Assembly: GCF_002420705.1 (NCBI RefSeq) | Contig: NZ_DIIM01000021.1 | Span: 340,418-404,417 of the forward strand | Direction of reading: 5' to 3' | Origin: Sphingobacterium sp. UBA5670 | GTDB taxonomy: Bacteria; Bacteroidota; Bacteroidia; Sphingobacteriales; Sphingobacteriaceae | Length of the DNA: 64,000 nt | Shown: positions 16,556 to 24,875 of the stretch, one piece after another | Layout of the letters: each line of letters opens with the position of its first letter | How positions within the stretch are numbered: the first letter of the stretch is position 1 | Notes under the pieces: model-generated | Seen by the model: only the letters and a program-made list of their open reading frames with translations | Database searches by the model: none | What the model was told of the DNA's origin: nothing | Made by a program: the position numbers and the translations under genes

Positions 16556-17530
16556 ATGAAGATATTTATCACAAAAAGAATTCCGCAAAAAGGGATAGAT
16601 CTATTAAAATCAGCCGGTCACGATATAACCATACACGACTCCCCAAATCCCCTATCGGAAATGGAACTTATCAAAGCCAGCCAGCAAGCCGACTATGTCC
16701 TTAATGGCGGGATGCAGAAATTTGATGCTAATTTTTTCCAAAACTGCCCAAATCTTAAAGCCCTATCCCTCATGAGTGTCGGCTATGACAACGTGGATAT
16801 CTCTGCCGCTACAAAGCATGGGATACCTGTAAGCAATACGCCAGGCATACTTTCGGGAGCAACAGCTGATGTCGCATTCCTTTTAATGCTTTCGGTATCA
16901 AGAAAGGCATTTTTTAACCACAAGAGAATTTTGCAGGGCGAATGGAAAGGGTTTGACCCTACTGCAAACTTAGGCATCGAGCTCAACAACAAAACACTGG
17001 GTATTTATGGACTGGGGCGGATCGGCTTTGAATTCGCAAGAAAAGCCAAAGCAGCGTATAACATGGAAATTATCTATTACAACCGAAGCCGTAATGAAGA
17101 AGCGGAACAAATTCTTGGCGCACGATATGTTAATTTCGACGATCTGCTCACGCGGAGCGATGTCCTTTCACTACATGCAGCTCTGACACCGGAGACTAAA
17201 AACCGTTTTGACAAGAATACATTCGCACGCATGAAAAACTCCGCTATATTGATTAATACCGCTAGAGGCGGATTGGTCAATGAAATAGATCTAACAGAAG
17301 CCTTAAAGACCGGTCAACTATGGGGAGCTGGACTTGATGTGACAAATCCCGAACCGATGGATCCGAAAAATCCGCTGTTAAATATGGAAAATGTTTGTAT
17401 ACTGCCACACATTGGCTCTGCTACAGAAGAAACGCGGGATAATATGGCTGTTATGGCTGCCAGTAACTTGCTTATAGCAATTGACGGAAAAAAAATGCCT
17501 CAGATTATCAATAACGAAGTTTATCCATGA
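16556..17530 (+). CDS. D-2-hydroxyacid dehydrogenase (glyoxylate/hydroxypyruvate reductase-like)
   Basis: NAD(P)-dependent reduction of 2-oxoacids such as glyoxylate or hydroxypyruvate. The protein has 324 residues. The Rossmann motif GLGRIGFEFARKA is near residue 153. The catalytic Arg lies in INTARGGLVNE, Glu in NPEPMDPKNPL, and His in LPHIGSATEETR near residue 286. The family also includes phosphonate and phosphoglycerate dehydrogenases, so exact substrate is uncertain. The stop overlaps the start of a small ORF (ATGA), implying translational coupling. Confidence 0.9.
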   Translation: MKIFITKRIPQKGIDLLKSAGHDITIHDSPNPLSEMELIKASQQADYVLNGGMQKFDANFFQNCPNLKALSLMSVGYDNVDISAATKHGIPVSNTPGILSGATADVAFLLMLSVSRKAFFNHKRILQGEWKGFDPTANLGIELNNKTLGIYGLGRIGFEFARKAKAAYNMEIIYYNRSRNEEAEQILGARYVNFDDLLTRSDVLSLHAALTPETKNRFDKNTFARMKNSAILINTARGGLVNEIDLTEALKTGQLWGAGLDVTNPEPMDPKNPLLNMENVCILPHIGSATEETRDNMAVMAASNLLIAIDGKKMPQIINNEVYP

Positions 17531-17679
17531 AAAGACGATTCTTCCAATTTTTAAACAGCATCAATAAAGCTATCCTGCCAAAGTATAGCAAAAAGGATCC
17601 TTTAAAATTAAAAAAGTACCAGCAGGCTATTATTGCCTACCGGTACTTTGTACTCATAAAGTCTCTTGATACGGACTAG
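17527..17679 (+). CDS. Conserved 50-residue basic small protein
   Basis: The ATG overlaps the dehydrogenase stop (ATGA). The frame encodes 50 residues beginning MKRRFFQFLNSINKAILP and ending YFVLIKSLDTD, rich in Lys/Arg. I recall similar short proteins (KFLxxxNKxxLPxxxK...QxAIIxxRYxV) across Bacteroidota, sometimes loosely labelled SsrA-binding protein; that memory is not a database check. It lacks the length of true SmpB, so I do not give it that name. Its last bases overlap the convergent mscS stop by 4 bp. An RNA hairpin (17613-17649) is embedded in the coding sequence. Confidence 0.6.
   Translation: MKRRFFQFLNSINKAILPKYSKKDPLKLKKYQQAIIAYRYFVLIKSLDTD
17613..17649 (+). repeat. Inverted repeat within the small ORF
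   Basis: Outer arms AAAGTACC (17613-17620) and GGTACTTT (17642-17649); inner arms AGGC and GCCT separated by symmetrical 3-base bulges. This would form a stable hairpin in RNA. There is no clean T-run after it on the plus strand, so a terminator role for the convergent ends is possible but not certain. Confidence 0.6.
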
Positions 17680-18539
17680 ATCTGCCCCTTAGACAGCCCT
17701 TGGTCATTTGAGTTTGAGACAATACTAATCTGCGTAGGATTGGATGATAAACTAATGTCGTTTCTTTCCAATTCCAGCATAATCTTTTCCTGCATGGAAT
17801 TCCGCGCTGGCCAATAGTGCTCTCTCTTGGTCCAGGCACGAACGGTCAACACCATCGAATTATCACCCAGTTCCTTTACAAATACCGTCGGTTCAGGGCT
17901 CATCAAAATATTTTCGTTTGAACGAAGTACACGGAGAATAATATCTTTAGCATCTTTTACATTTTTATCGTACGAAATCGTGATCGTATATTCAAACATA
18001 CGTTGTACAATTTTTGTATAATTTTTAATGACAGAATTGGCTAGTGGACCATTAGGGCTAAAAATACGCACACCATCGTCACCTATAAGTGTTGAATACA
18101 AAATATCGATTCGCTCCACCGTTCCCGCTGTACCGTTAGCGCTTGATATATAATCCCCTACTTCAAATGGTCTAAACATCAAAATCAGTACTCCACCGGC
18201 AAAATTGCTCAAGCTTCCTTGCAACGCCATGCCAACAGCTAGCCCGAATGCAGATAAAGCGGCAATAAAAGAAGTGGTCTGTATGCCAATCTGACTCGCG
18301 ACAGTAAGAAGCAGCATAACCCACATGACGATCTTAACAATACTGGAGATAAACGCCCGAATAGAGGGATCTACATTCTTTTTTTCGAAACGTTTATGTA
18401 ATAAGCGATCCACAAAATTGATCACATATTTCCCAAGAATCAATAGGATAATCCCCCCTATAATCCCCGGAATAGACTCAATGACAATATCTGTCAATCG
18501 ACCAAATCTACTCCCCAAACTATTTAAATTACTTTCCAT
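17676..18539 (-). CDS. Small-conductance mechanosensitive channel, MscS family
   Basis: The protein has 287 residues. Three hydrophobic segments occupy residues 20-110. The pore-lining third helix, AALSAFGLAVGMALQGSLSNFAGGVLIL, has the alternating Ala/Gly pattern typical of MscS. It is followed by the beta domain signature MFRPFEVGDYI and the C-terminal cage domain. It protects cells from osmotic downshock by releasing solutes. It is monocistronic and tail-to-tail with the small ORF; the ATG at 18539 is the only sensible start. Confidence 0.94.
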   Translation of the reverse strand: MESNLNSLGSRFGRLTDIVIESIPGIIGGIILLILGKYVINFVDRLLHKRFEKKNVDPSIRAFISSIVKIVMWVMLLLTVASQIGIQTTSFIAALSAFGLAVGMALQGSLSNFAGGVLILMFRPFEVGDYISSANGTAGTVERIDILYSTLIGDDGVRIFSPNGPLANSVIKNYTKIVQRMFEYTITISYDKNVKDAKDIILRVLRSNENILMSPEPTVFVKELGDNSMVLTVRAWTKREHYWPARNSMQEKIMLELERNDISLSSNPTQISIVSNSNDQGLSKGQI

Positions 18540-18684
18540 TTTATGAAATAAATTTTAAACCTCTAGGTACAAGGATTGTTCCAACATATCAGATACCGTA
18601 TGAAAATATAAAAATCATTGAAAAACACCACAAAAGACCAAATAAACACCACTATTAAAAGAATATTTAACGTAATTTTGTTAT

Positions 18685-19551
18685 ATGAATAGAAAAAATA
18701 CCATTCCTATTATTGATAGTTGTAGTATTGATCTCAATAACAAAACAACGATTCATATAGATGATCTAAAAGAATATATCATCAAGCATCAGGATATGGT
18801 GTTTCCTCACAAACATAATTTTTTCCATTTTGTACTATTCATCAAGGGCTCGGGAGAACACATTATCGATTTCAATCATTACAACATTGAACCTTATCAA
18901 ATCTACTTTATGGTTCCGGGACAAGTCCATACCTGGAACTTTATAGGTGATGAAGAGGGCTATGTTGTCAATTTTTCCATTGATTATTTTCAGTCCTTTC
19001 TTTTGCGGACCGATTATTTGGAGCGCTTTAGCTTCTTGCAAGGTAAAATTGAACACTTAATTTTTGTGATTGCTGAGCAATTTCGAAATCAGTCGATCAC
19101 TATTCTTGAACAGATTTTAGCGGCTAAGACAGCGGGGCTATCAGAAGATTACATCCGTACGCTTCTGCTCCAGTTTATATTATATATATCCATTTCAACC
19201 GAAAAAGATCATCAAGAGCACGGTACGCCATATAATCACAAAATATTCAATAGTTTTCAGCAATTGGTTGAACAGCAATTCAAGTCTACCAAATTGCCCA
19301 GTGTTTATGCAGATCAGTTATTTATTACGCCTAATCACCTGAATGCGATCTGCAAATCCTACATCGGACAATCAGCCGGTGAAATTATACGAAACCGGAT
19401 TGTACTCGAAGCGAAGCGACTATTGGTTAATCGAAATTTAAATATCAATGAGATTGCAGATGAGCTGCAATTCAATGACAACTCATACTTTACTAAATTT
19501 TTCAAAAAATCCGCTGGGCTCACACCAGAAGAGTTCAGAAAACAACTATAA
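18685..19551 (+). CDS. AraC family transcriptional regulator
   Basis: The protein has 288 residues. The N-terminal cupin-like AraC ligand domain has FPHKHNFFHFVLFIKGSGEHIIDF near residue 38. The C-terminal pair of helix-turn-helix motifs spans about 190-288 (LFITPNHLNAICKSYIGQSAGEII and INEIADELQFNDNSYFTKFFKKSAGLTPEEF). The ligand is unknown. The DUF983 gene starts 2 bases after its stop, so they are one unit. Confidence 0.92.
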   Translation: MNRKNTIPIIDSCSIDLNNKTTIHIDDLKEYIIKHQDMVFPHKHNFFHFVLFIKGSGEHIIDFNHYNIEPYQIYFMVPGQVHTWNFIGDEEGYVVNFSIDYFQSFLLRTDYLERFSFLQGKIEHLIFVIAEQFRNQSITILEQILAAKTAGLSEDYIRTLLLQFILYISISTEKDHQEHGTPYNHKIFNSFQQLVEQQFKSTKLPSVYADQLFITPNHLNAICKSYIGQSAGEIIRNRIVLEAKRLLVNRNLNINEIADELQFNDNSYFTKFFKKSAGLTPEEFRKQL

Positions 19552-19553
19552 CT

Positions 19554-19979
19554 ATGGAAGAGGTTAAATACGAATTATCTGAATTTAAAGCCGCATGGCA
19601 GGCAAAATGTCCAAGATGCAGAATCGGCCATGTATACAAAGGCCCTGCTTATGGTCTTAAAGTACAAAAAATGAATAGCCATTGCGAATACTGTGGACTT
19701 CGTTATGAACGTGAGCCAGGTTATTTTTATGGTGCCATGTATGTTACCTATGCGTTTTCCATTGCAGAGATGGTTGCTGCTTGTATGGCAACCTATATCC
19801 TGACAGGGAACGATTCTTCTTTCATACTTTATGCGACAGTTGCCATTATGAGCGTTGTTTTAATGTCTCCGTTCAACTATCGTTATTCCCGCATAATTCT
19901 GATGTATTGGTTAACACCGGGCCTGAGATATGATCCAAATGTCAAAAAAAAGGAAGTTGATGTGAAAGCTTCAGCATAA
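19554..19979 (+). CDS. DUF983 membrane protein
   Basis: The protein has 141 residues. The N-terminal half has a zinc-ribbon-like CPRCRIGHVYKG (Cys 20 and 23) and CEYCGLRYEREPGYFYGAMYVTYA, where the paired cysteines and the ExGYFYGAMY element are DUF983 hallmarks. Two hydrophobic segments follow (about 62-80 and 88-105). Function is unknown. Its start follows the AraC gene by 2 bp and it precedes the cysteine desulfurase by 26 bp on the same strand. Confidence 0.88.
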   Translation: MEEVKYELSEFKAAWQAKCPRCRIGHVYKGPAYGLKVQKMNSHCEYCGLRYEREPGYFYGAMYVTYAFSIAEMVAACMATYILTGNDSSFILYATVAIMSVVLMSPFNYRYSRIILMYWLTPGLRYDPNVKKKEVDVKASA

Positions 19980-20005
19980 ACACCATTATCCTTATCTTTA
20001 TCCGA

Positions 20006-21184
20006 ATGAAGGAGATCATTTATTTGGACAATAACGCAACAACCCGAGTTTTGGATGAAGTGTGGAATGACATGACTCCCTACTTCATCCAGAATTATGC
20101 GAATGCATCGAGCGTCTATCATCATATGGGACGTGAAGCCAATGCGGCTATCCAATCAGCCAGAACACAAATCGCAGATGCCCTGAACTGCTCATCAAAA
20201 GAAATTTTTTTCAATTCCGGAGCCACAGAAAGTATTAATACTGTAATCTGCGGCATATTTGACAGGTATCACTCGAAAGGCAATCATATCATCACCGTTT
20301 CAACAGAACATAAGGCTGTGCTCAGTTGCTGTGAACAATTGACAAAAAAAGGAGCGCAAATCACATACCTCCCTGTCGATACGAAAGGAGCCATCGATAT
20401 CGATGACTTAAAAAACGCCATTACTGCGCAGACTATACTCGTCTGCATCATGGCTGCAAACAACGAGACCGGTATATGTGCATCTATAGCACAGATTGCT
20501 GCTATCTGTTCAGAAAAAGACATCTTATTCTTCTGTGATGCAACACAGGCTGTCGGGAAAATCGACATTGATCTGAAAAAGATCCCCATAGACCTACTAT
20601 GCCTGAGCGCCCATAAACTCCATGGGCCAAAGGGAGTCGGCGCACTCTACATCCGTCGAAAATCAAAACCGATTCAAATCGCCTCCCTGATTGTAGGCGG
20701 AGGACAGGAAAATGGATTCAGAGGCGGTACATATAACGTTCCTGCAATTGTTGGCTTTGGAAAAGCCATTTCCCTGATTAACCCAGCGGCTTACACGACC
20801 GTCCGGCAGAATCGTGATTTATTGGAGGAAATTTTAGGTAGTATTCCTGAAATCATCATTCATGGGAAGAACTGTACACGATTGCCCAATACCAGCTACA
20901 TCAGCTTTAAACATGTGCTTGCAAGTGAAATAATGACTGCCTGCCCTACCTTGGCACTTTCGTCAGGTGCGGCCTGTGTAACAGGCTCCAGGGAGGCCTC
21001 ACATGTCCTGCTCGCGATGGGCGTACCCAAAGAACATGCACTCGCTGCAATCCGTTTCAGCCTCAGTATCCTGACTACACAAGAAGAGATCATTCAAGCT
21101 GCGCAACTCATCAAAGAGGCTGTAAAAAGAATACGCGATCAATCGCCAATATGGCAGCTCTTCCAAGCCGGCCTGATCGACTAA
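20006..21184 (+). CDS. Cysteine desulfurase (NifS/IscS-like)
   Basis: PLP enzyme that takes sulfur from cysteine for Fe-S clusters or thio-cofactors. The protein has 392 residues. The N-terminus YLDNNATTRV is canonical. The PLP lysine is Lys204 in CLSAHKLHGPKGVGALY. The persulfide cysteine is Cys324 in SSGAACVTGSREASHVL, a group I-like active-site loop. It precedes an IscA-type scaffold gene by about 80 bp, supporting an Fe-S role. No iscU or suf genes are adjacent. Confidence 0.93.
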   Translation: MKEIIYLDNNATTRVLDEVWNDMTPYFIQNYANASSVYHHMGREANAAIQSARTQIADALNCSSKEIFFNSGATESINTVICGIFDRYHSKGNHIITVSTEHKAVLSCCEQLTKKGAQITYLPVDTKGAIDIDDLKNAITAQTILVCIMAANNETGICASIAQIAAICSEKDILFFCDATQAVGKIDIDLKKIPIDLLCLSAHKLHGPKGVGALYIRRKSKPIQIASLIVGGGQENGFRGGTYNVPAIVGFGKAISLINPAAYTTVRQNRDLLEEILGSIPEIIIHGKNCTRLPNTSYISFKHVLASEIMTACPTLALSSGAACVTGSREASHVLLAMGVPKEHALAAIRFSLSILTTQEEIIQAAQLIKEAVKRIRDQSPIWQLFQAGLID

Positions 21185-21236
21185 TTTATGACATTCTAAA
21201 AACTTTATAAGAGACAAAATATAACAAGATTGTATG

Positions 21237-21244
21237 TATCTTTG
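21237..21244 (+). promoter_or_regulatory. -7 element of the IscA-type gene
   Basis: TATCTTTG matches TAnnTTTG and lies 21 bp before the ATG at 21266. It falls inside the 5' part of the longer open frame (from 21230), which supports the downstream start. The -33 box is poor. Confidence 0.5.
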
Positions 21245-21265
21245 TTCTATACAAAGGATAATACT

Positions 21266-21592
21266 ATGATTACAGTTACTGACAAAGCAAAAACTCGTAT
21301 CGAGGAAATCATGAAGGATGAGCAATATGACAGCAATTACTTTGTGCGTGTTGCTGTAGAAAGTGGCGGTTGTTCGGGATTGAGTTATAAGCTAAATTTC
21401 GATAATGAAGAAAAAAAAGGTGATCAATTTTTCGAAGATAAAGGTGTAAAAGTCTGTTTGGATATCAAATCATTTTTGTACCTAGCGGGTACCGAACTTG
21501 ATTATTCAGATGGTTTGAACGGAAAAGGATTTGAATTTCACAATCCGAATGCAAGCCGTACCTGTGCTTGCGGCGAAAGTTTCTCCGTCTAG
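21266..21592 (+). CDS. HesB/IscA-type iron-sulfur cluster carrier
   Basis: A-type Fe-S carrier protein of 108 residues. The three cluster-ligating cysteines are present: Cys36 in ESGGCSGLSYKL, and Cys100 and Cys102 in the C-terminal SRTCACGESFSV. The frame is open back to a TTG at 21230, but MITVTDKAKTRIEEI is the standard family start and the predicted -7 promoter element overlaps the upstream part. It probably passes clusters built with the upstream cysteine desulfurase to client proteins. Confidence 0.93.
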   Translation: MITVTDKAKTRIEEIMKDEQYDSNYFVRVAVESGGCSGLSYKLNFDNEEKKGDQFFEDKGVKVCLDIKSFLYLAGTELDYSDGLNGKGFEFHNPNASRTCACGESFSV

Positions 21593-21618
21593 TCATCCGC
21601 TTCGATCCACCATAAGCA

Positions 21619-21650
21619 AAAGAGCCTTGAAATATTTCAAGGCTCTTTTG
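21619..21650 (+). terminator. Rho-independent terminator after the IscA-type gene
   Basis: Near-perfect hairpin AAAGAGCCTTGAAA / TTTCAAGGCTCTTT with a minimal loop, ending in T residues. Confidence 0.9.
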
Positions 21651-21864
21651 GTAAGTAACCAAACACTTTTGGTTGCACCAACAAATTATTAGTTTTATAA
21701 TAAAATATTGACCTATCTTCATTTTCTTAGAATTTTTTTATTTTTTCAACTTTTTAATGGATAAATATTAAAAATCACAACCAAACAGATTAACCAATGA
21801 TATTTTCATACTTTTGTATCAAATAACTGAATAAAAAATAAAAACTAGGCGTATCAATCTGCGC

Positions 21865-22893
21865 ATGGTATTTCATTTAACTCATATGGAGGGAAGAAAA
21901 CTTTTAAATACCGAAGTTGCTATCAGCTTCGTTAAAGATACATTTGTCCAAGAACTAAAGAAATCTTTAAATCTAATTCCGATCTCGTCGCCTTTGGTGG
22001 TTTTGGACGGTACTGGATTAAATGATGACTTAAATGGAATTGAGCGTCCAGTATCATTTCCGATTAAATCATTGAATGAAAAAAGAGCTGTCGTGGTACA
22101 TTCATTGGCCAAATGGAAAAGAGTCCGTTTAAAAGAGCTTGAAATGCTGCCAGGTGAAGGCATCGTCACAGACATGAAGGCCCTCCGCCCTGATGAAGAT
22201 TATACCCCGATTCATTCCATCTACGTAGACCAATGGGATTGGGAAAAGGCCATCGGAAAGGATCAGCGTAATTTGGCCCTGCTAAAGGAAACCGTATTAA
22301 AAATTTACGATGCGCTACGATTTACAGAACGACAGGTTGAAAGCAAGTATCCACAGATAAAAGCGATTCTACCCGAAACCATTACATTCATATCGGCTGA
22401 AGAACTACTTCAAAAATATCCTAATCTAAATGCTAAAGAGCGTGAAAATGCGATCACAAAAGAATATGGAGCCGTATTTCTATATGGTATTGGAGGGGCA
22501 CTCAGCAATGGTGTTGCACACGATGGGCGTGCCGCAGACTACGATGATTGGAGTACAGCAAATGAGACTGGCCACAAAGGACTCAATGGTGATATCTTGG
22601 TATGGAACCCAATTTTAAATTCAGCTTTTGAACTTTCATCCATGGGGATCCGTGTCGACAAAACGGCTTTGGCACATCAAATGGAAATTAGAAATTGCAC
22701 AGAAAAGTCCAAACTGACTTTCCATAGCATGCTGCTTAATGACCAGTTGCCAGAATCTATGGGCGGTGGAATCGGACAATCACGTGTATGTATGTTTATG
22801 CTTAAAAAACAACATATTGGAGAGGTGCAAGTCAGTATCTGGGAAGAAGATAAAAAAGAGACATTAAGACAAGAAGGTATTGATATTTTATAA
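21865..22893 (+). CDS. asnA: Aspartate-ammonia ligase (asparagine synthetase A)
   Basis: Makes asparagine from aspartate and ammonia with ATP to AMP. The protein is related to class II aminoacyl-tRNA synthetases and has 342 residues. Diagnostic segments are SSPLVVLDGTGLNDDLNGIERPV near residue 40, VHSLAKWKR near 75, YVDQWDWEK near 117, and the C-terminal GGGIGQSRVCMFML. An alternative ATG at 21886 (MEGRKLL) would remove seven residues and is plausible. A TACTTTTG -7-like element lies about 50 bp upstream. It uses free ammonia and would be one sink for urease-derived nitrogen. Confidence 0.94.
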   Translation: MVFHLTHMEGRKLLNTEVAISFVKDTFVQELKKSLNLIPISSPLVVLDGTGLNDDLNGIERPVSFPIKSLNEKRAVVVHSLAKWKRVRLKELEMLPGEGIVTDMKALRPDEDYTPIHSIYVDQWDWEKAIGKDQRNLALLKETVLKIYDALRFTERQVESKYPQIKAILPETITFISAEELLQKYPNLNAKERENAITKEYGAVFLYGIGGALSNGVAHDGRAADYDDWSTANETGHKGLNGDILVWNPILNSAFELSSMGIRVDKTALAHQMEIRNCTEKSKLTFHSMLLNDQLPESMGGGIGQSRVCMFMLKKQHIGEVQVSIWEEDKKETLRQEGIDIL

Positions 22894-22964
22894 AACAATA
22901 CTTATAGAGAATTAACGACGCGGTAACAATACGGCGTTGTTCAGTATATCGATATAAATCAAGG

Positions 22965-23005
22965 CAAGGTAATCATCTTTTATAGACTGATTACCTTGTT
23001 TTTTT
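22965..23005 (+). terminator. Rho-independent terminator after asnA
   Basis: Stem CAAGGTAATCA / TGATTACCTTG with a 12-base loop followed by a run of T residues. Confidence 0.88.
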
Positions 23006-23079
23006 GAACATAAAATGCCTAAAAAATTTTCATTCGAGTTTGTTCCTTTCAAAATAGCGGTATTTTGTATTTTTGCTAA

Positions 23080-24384
23080 ATGCAGCTAGAAGCTATTTTA
23101 AATAAATTAGGTATCTCATCCTTAAATGAGATGCAAGAAAAAGTAGTGGAATCGTACCAAAAAGACCATGATTTCATCTTACTTTCACCCACAGGATCTG
23201 GTAAAACCCTGGCCTTTTCATTGCTCATTCTAGAGCAATTGAAGGAAATCGTTCGGGAGGTTCAAGTATTGATCTTAGTACCAACTCGCGAACTTGCCTT
23301 ACAAATAGAACAAGTGCTCCGTAAGGTGGCCACAGGCCACAAAGTCACCTGTGCCTATGGCGGTCATAGTACCCGTATCGAAAAAAATGAATTCAAAGAT
23401 GCTCCAGGAATTATTATAGGAACTCCAGGACGTATAAAACAACATATCGAAGAAGGAAATTTTGATCCGTCCCATATCCACACCCTCGTGTTAGACGAAT
23501 TTGATAAATCGTTGGAACTGGGATTTCAGCAACAAATGGATTTCATTATTCGACATATACCAACCCTCAGATCGCGGATATTGACTTCTGCAACGATGAT
23601 GGATGCAATCCCACCGTTTACACAGATAGAGGAGCCTATTCTTGTTGATTTCCTGAATGATTCACAGAATATACCCCACATTACAATTAAAAAAGTAGTT
23701 GCCCCTGTTCAAAAGAAATTGGAGGCATTACTAAAACTCATCTGCAAGATCGGGACGAAAAAAATGATTATCTTCTGTAATCATCGTGATGCAGTCGATC
23801 ACATCAGCGAACTACTGGACAATCGCAATATTATCCACGACACCTTTCATGGCGGACTAGAACAACAGGATCGCGAACTGGCACTTCTCAAATTCCGAAA
23901 CCATTCTAACAATGTACTGATCACAACAGACCTGGCTGCAAGGGGATTAGATATTCCAGAGGTTGATGCCATTATACATTACCAGTTGCCACACAAAGAA
24001 GACGGTTTTATTCACCGCAATGGACGTACTGCCCGTATGCAAGCGAAGGGTGATGTTTATGTTATCCTCAAACCGGAGGAAGTATATCCTTATATCCCTA
24101 CAGAAATACCTGAAGAGGAATTTCCTGAATTCTATGACCTCCCTGAAAATTCACCTTTTGCAACACTTTATGTTAGTGCTGGACGAAAAGATAAAGTCAA
24201 TAAAATTGACATCGTAGGTTTTCTCCTGCATTTGGAAGGTATTGAAAAAGAAGACATTGGCATAATAGAAGTGAAAGATAAGGTCGCTTATGTTGCCGTT
24301 AAAAGAAAGCTTGCTTCCGTTATTATCAATAAGGCTAGTGGGCAAAAAATCAAAGGCCGCAAAGTAAAAATAGGGCGTACCTAA
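23080..24384 (+). CDS. DEAD-box RNA helicase with DbpA RNA-binding domain
   Basis: The protein has 434 residues. The helicase core has the Q motif LNEMQEKVV, motif I SPTGSGKT (near 42), motif Ia PTRELALQ, motif II DEFD (a variant of DEAD, in LVLDEFDKSLE), motif III SAT, motif V TTDLAARGLDIP and motif VI HRNGRTAR. The C-terminal 75 residues (KINKIDIVGFLLHLEGIEKEDIG to KGRKVKIGR) match the DbpA RNA-binding domain, which recognises 23S rRNA hairpin 92 in family members. A role in 50S assembly is inferred. The DEFD in place of DEAD is notable. Confidence 0.93.
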   Translation: MQLEAILNKLGISSLNEMQEKVVESYQKDHDFILLSPTGSGKTLAFSLLILEQLKEIVREVQVLILVPTRELALQIEQVLRKVATGHKVTCAYGGHSTRIEKNEFKDAPGIIIGTPGRIKQHIEEGNFDPSHIHTLVLDEFDKSLELGFQQQMDFIIRHIPTLRSRILTSATMMDAIPPFTQIEEPILVDFLNDSQNIPHITIKKVVAPVQKKLEALLKLICKIGTKKMIIFCNHRDAVDHISELLDNRNIIHDTFHGGLEQQDRELALLKFRNHSNNVLITTDLAARGLDIPEVDAIIHYQLPHKEDGFIHRNGRTARMQAKGDVYVILKPEEVYPYIPTEIPEEEFPEFYDLPENSPFATLYVSAGRKDKVNKIDIVGFLLHLEGIEKEDIGIIEVKDKVAYVAVKRKLASVIINKASGQKIKGRKVKIGRT

Positions 24385-24525
24385 TTGCTATTCCATCACT
24401 TCGATGAATAGTTTAAAACTTACTGCGCACAGTTGAAGCCAAAATTTATCATAAAAATGCCCAGTTTAACCAGGTCCCTTATTAACCAAAAATTAAGGCC
24501 GATTACTACAATAACGGAAATATTA

Positions 24526-24573
24526 CAGGGGGGGGTAACAGGGGTATAACAGGGAGGTAGCTGGGGTAACCCC
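24526..24573 (+). repeat. G-rich tract, candidate G-quadruplex
   Basis: The plus strand has an 8-G run (24528-24535) followed by GGGG, GGG and GGGG separated by 5-8 bases, with repeated TAACAGGG units. The last run forms GGGGTAACCCC (24563-24573). Four G-runs of three or more with short loops meet the usual G4 pattern, unusual in an AT-rich genome. Confidence 0.6.
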
Positions 24574-24763
24574 TTGTTAATACCGTGTAAAAGTGGCGTT
24601 AACCCACTCCTAATATATAATATGGTGTCAATTTGGCCATAAATTAAATGCCAGCAATGCACAACATAGGAAAGAAACAATTATGGTAATCTGATCAAGT
24701 GATCCGATCGGATATGGTTAACGGGAAACAGGAGGCTATCTGCTAATTTGGAATGCAATCTTA

Positions 24764-24811
24764 TTGCCAAGTAAGCCTTCATCATGATGTATAGAAAGGC
24801 TTACCTGGCAA
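24764..24811. repeat. Imperfect inverted repeat
   Basis: Arms TTGCCAAGTAAGCCTT and AAGGCTTACCTGGCAA, 16 bases each with one mismatch, and a 16-base loop. Strongly paired as RNA on either strand, but with no T-run on either side, so it is not a typical terminator. Confidence 0.65.
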
Positions 24812-24875
24812 ATCTGATTTAAGAATGTCTATGTTAGAATAGAAGACTGATCTGGGGTCAGTCATGGAATATAGA

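Larger units (their letters stand above)
24385..24875. other. Gene-free stretch with G-rich tract and inverted repeats
   Basis: About 490 bp between the helicase and mqnA, which converge here. I see no convincing ORF. It contains a G-rich tract (24528-24566), a perfect 12-bp palindrome ATCCGATCGGAT (24702-24713), a long imperfect hairpin (24764-24811) and a small inverted repeat GACTGA/TCAGTC (24845-24863) that could help end mqnA transcripts. None ends in a strong T-run. Confidence 0.7.

Noticed and set aside
17527..17679. Calling the small ORF smpB
   Set aside because: True SmpB is about 150 residues; this is 50 and lacks the OB-fold pattern.
24702..24713. Palindrome ATCCGATCGGAT
   Set aside because: Perfect 12-bp palindrome but isolated, with no promoter nearby; too little to call an operator.
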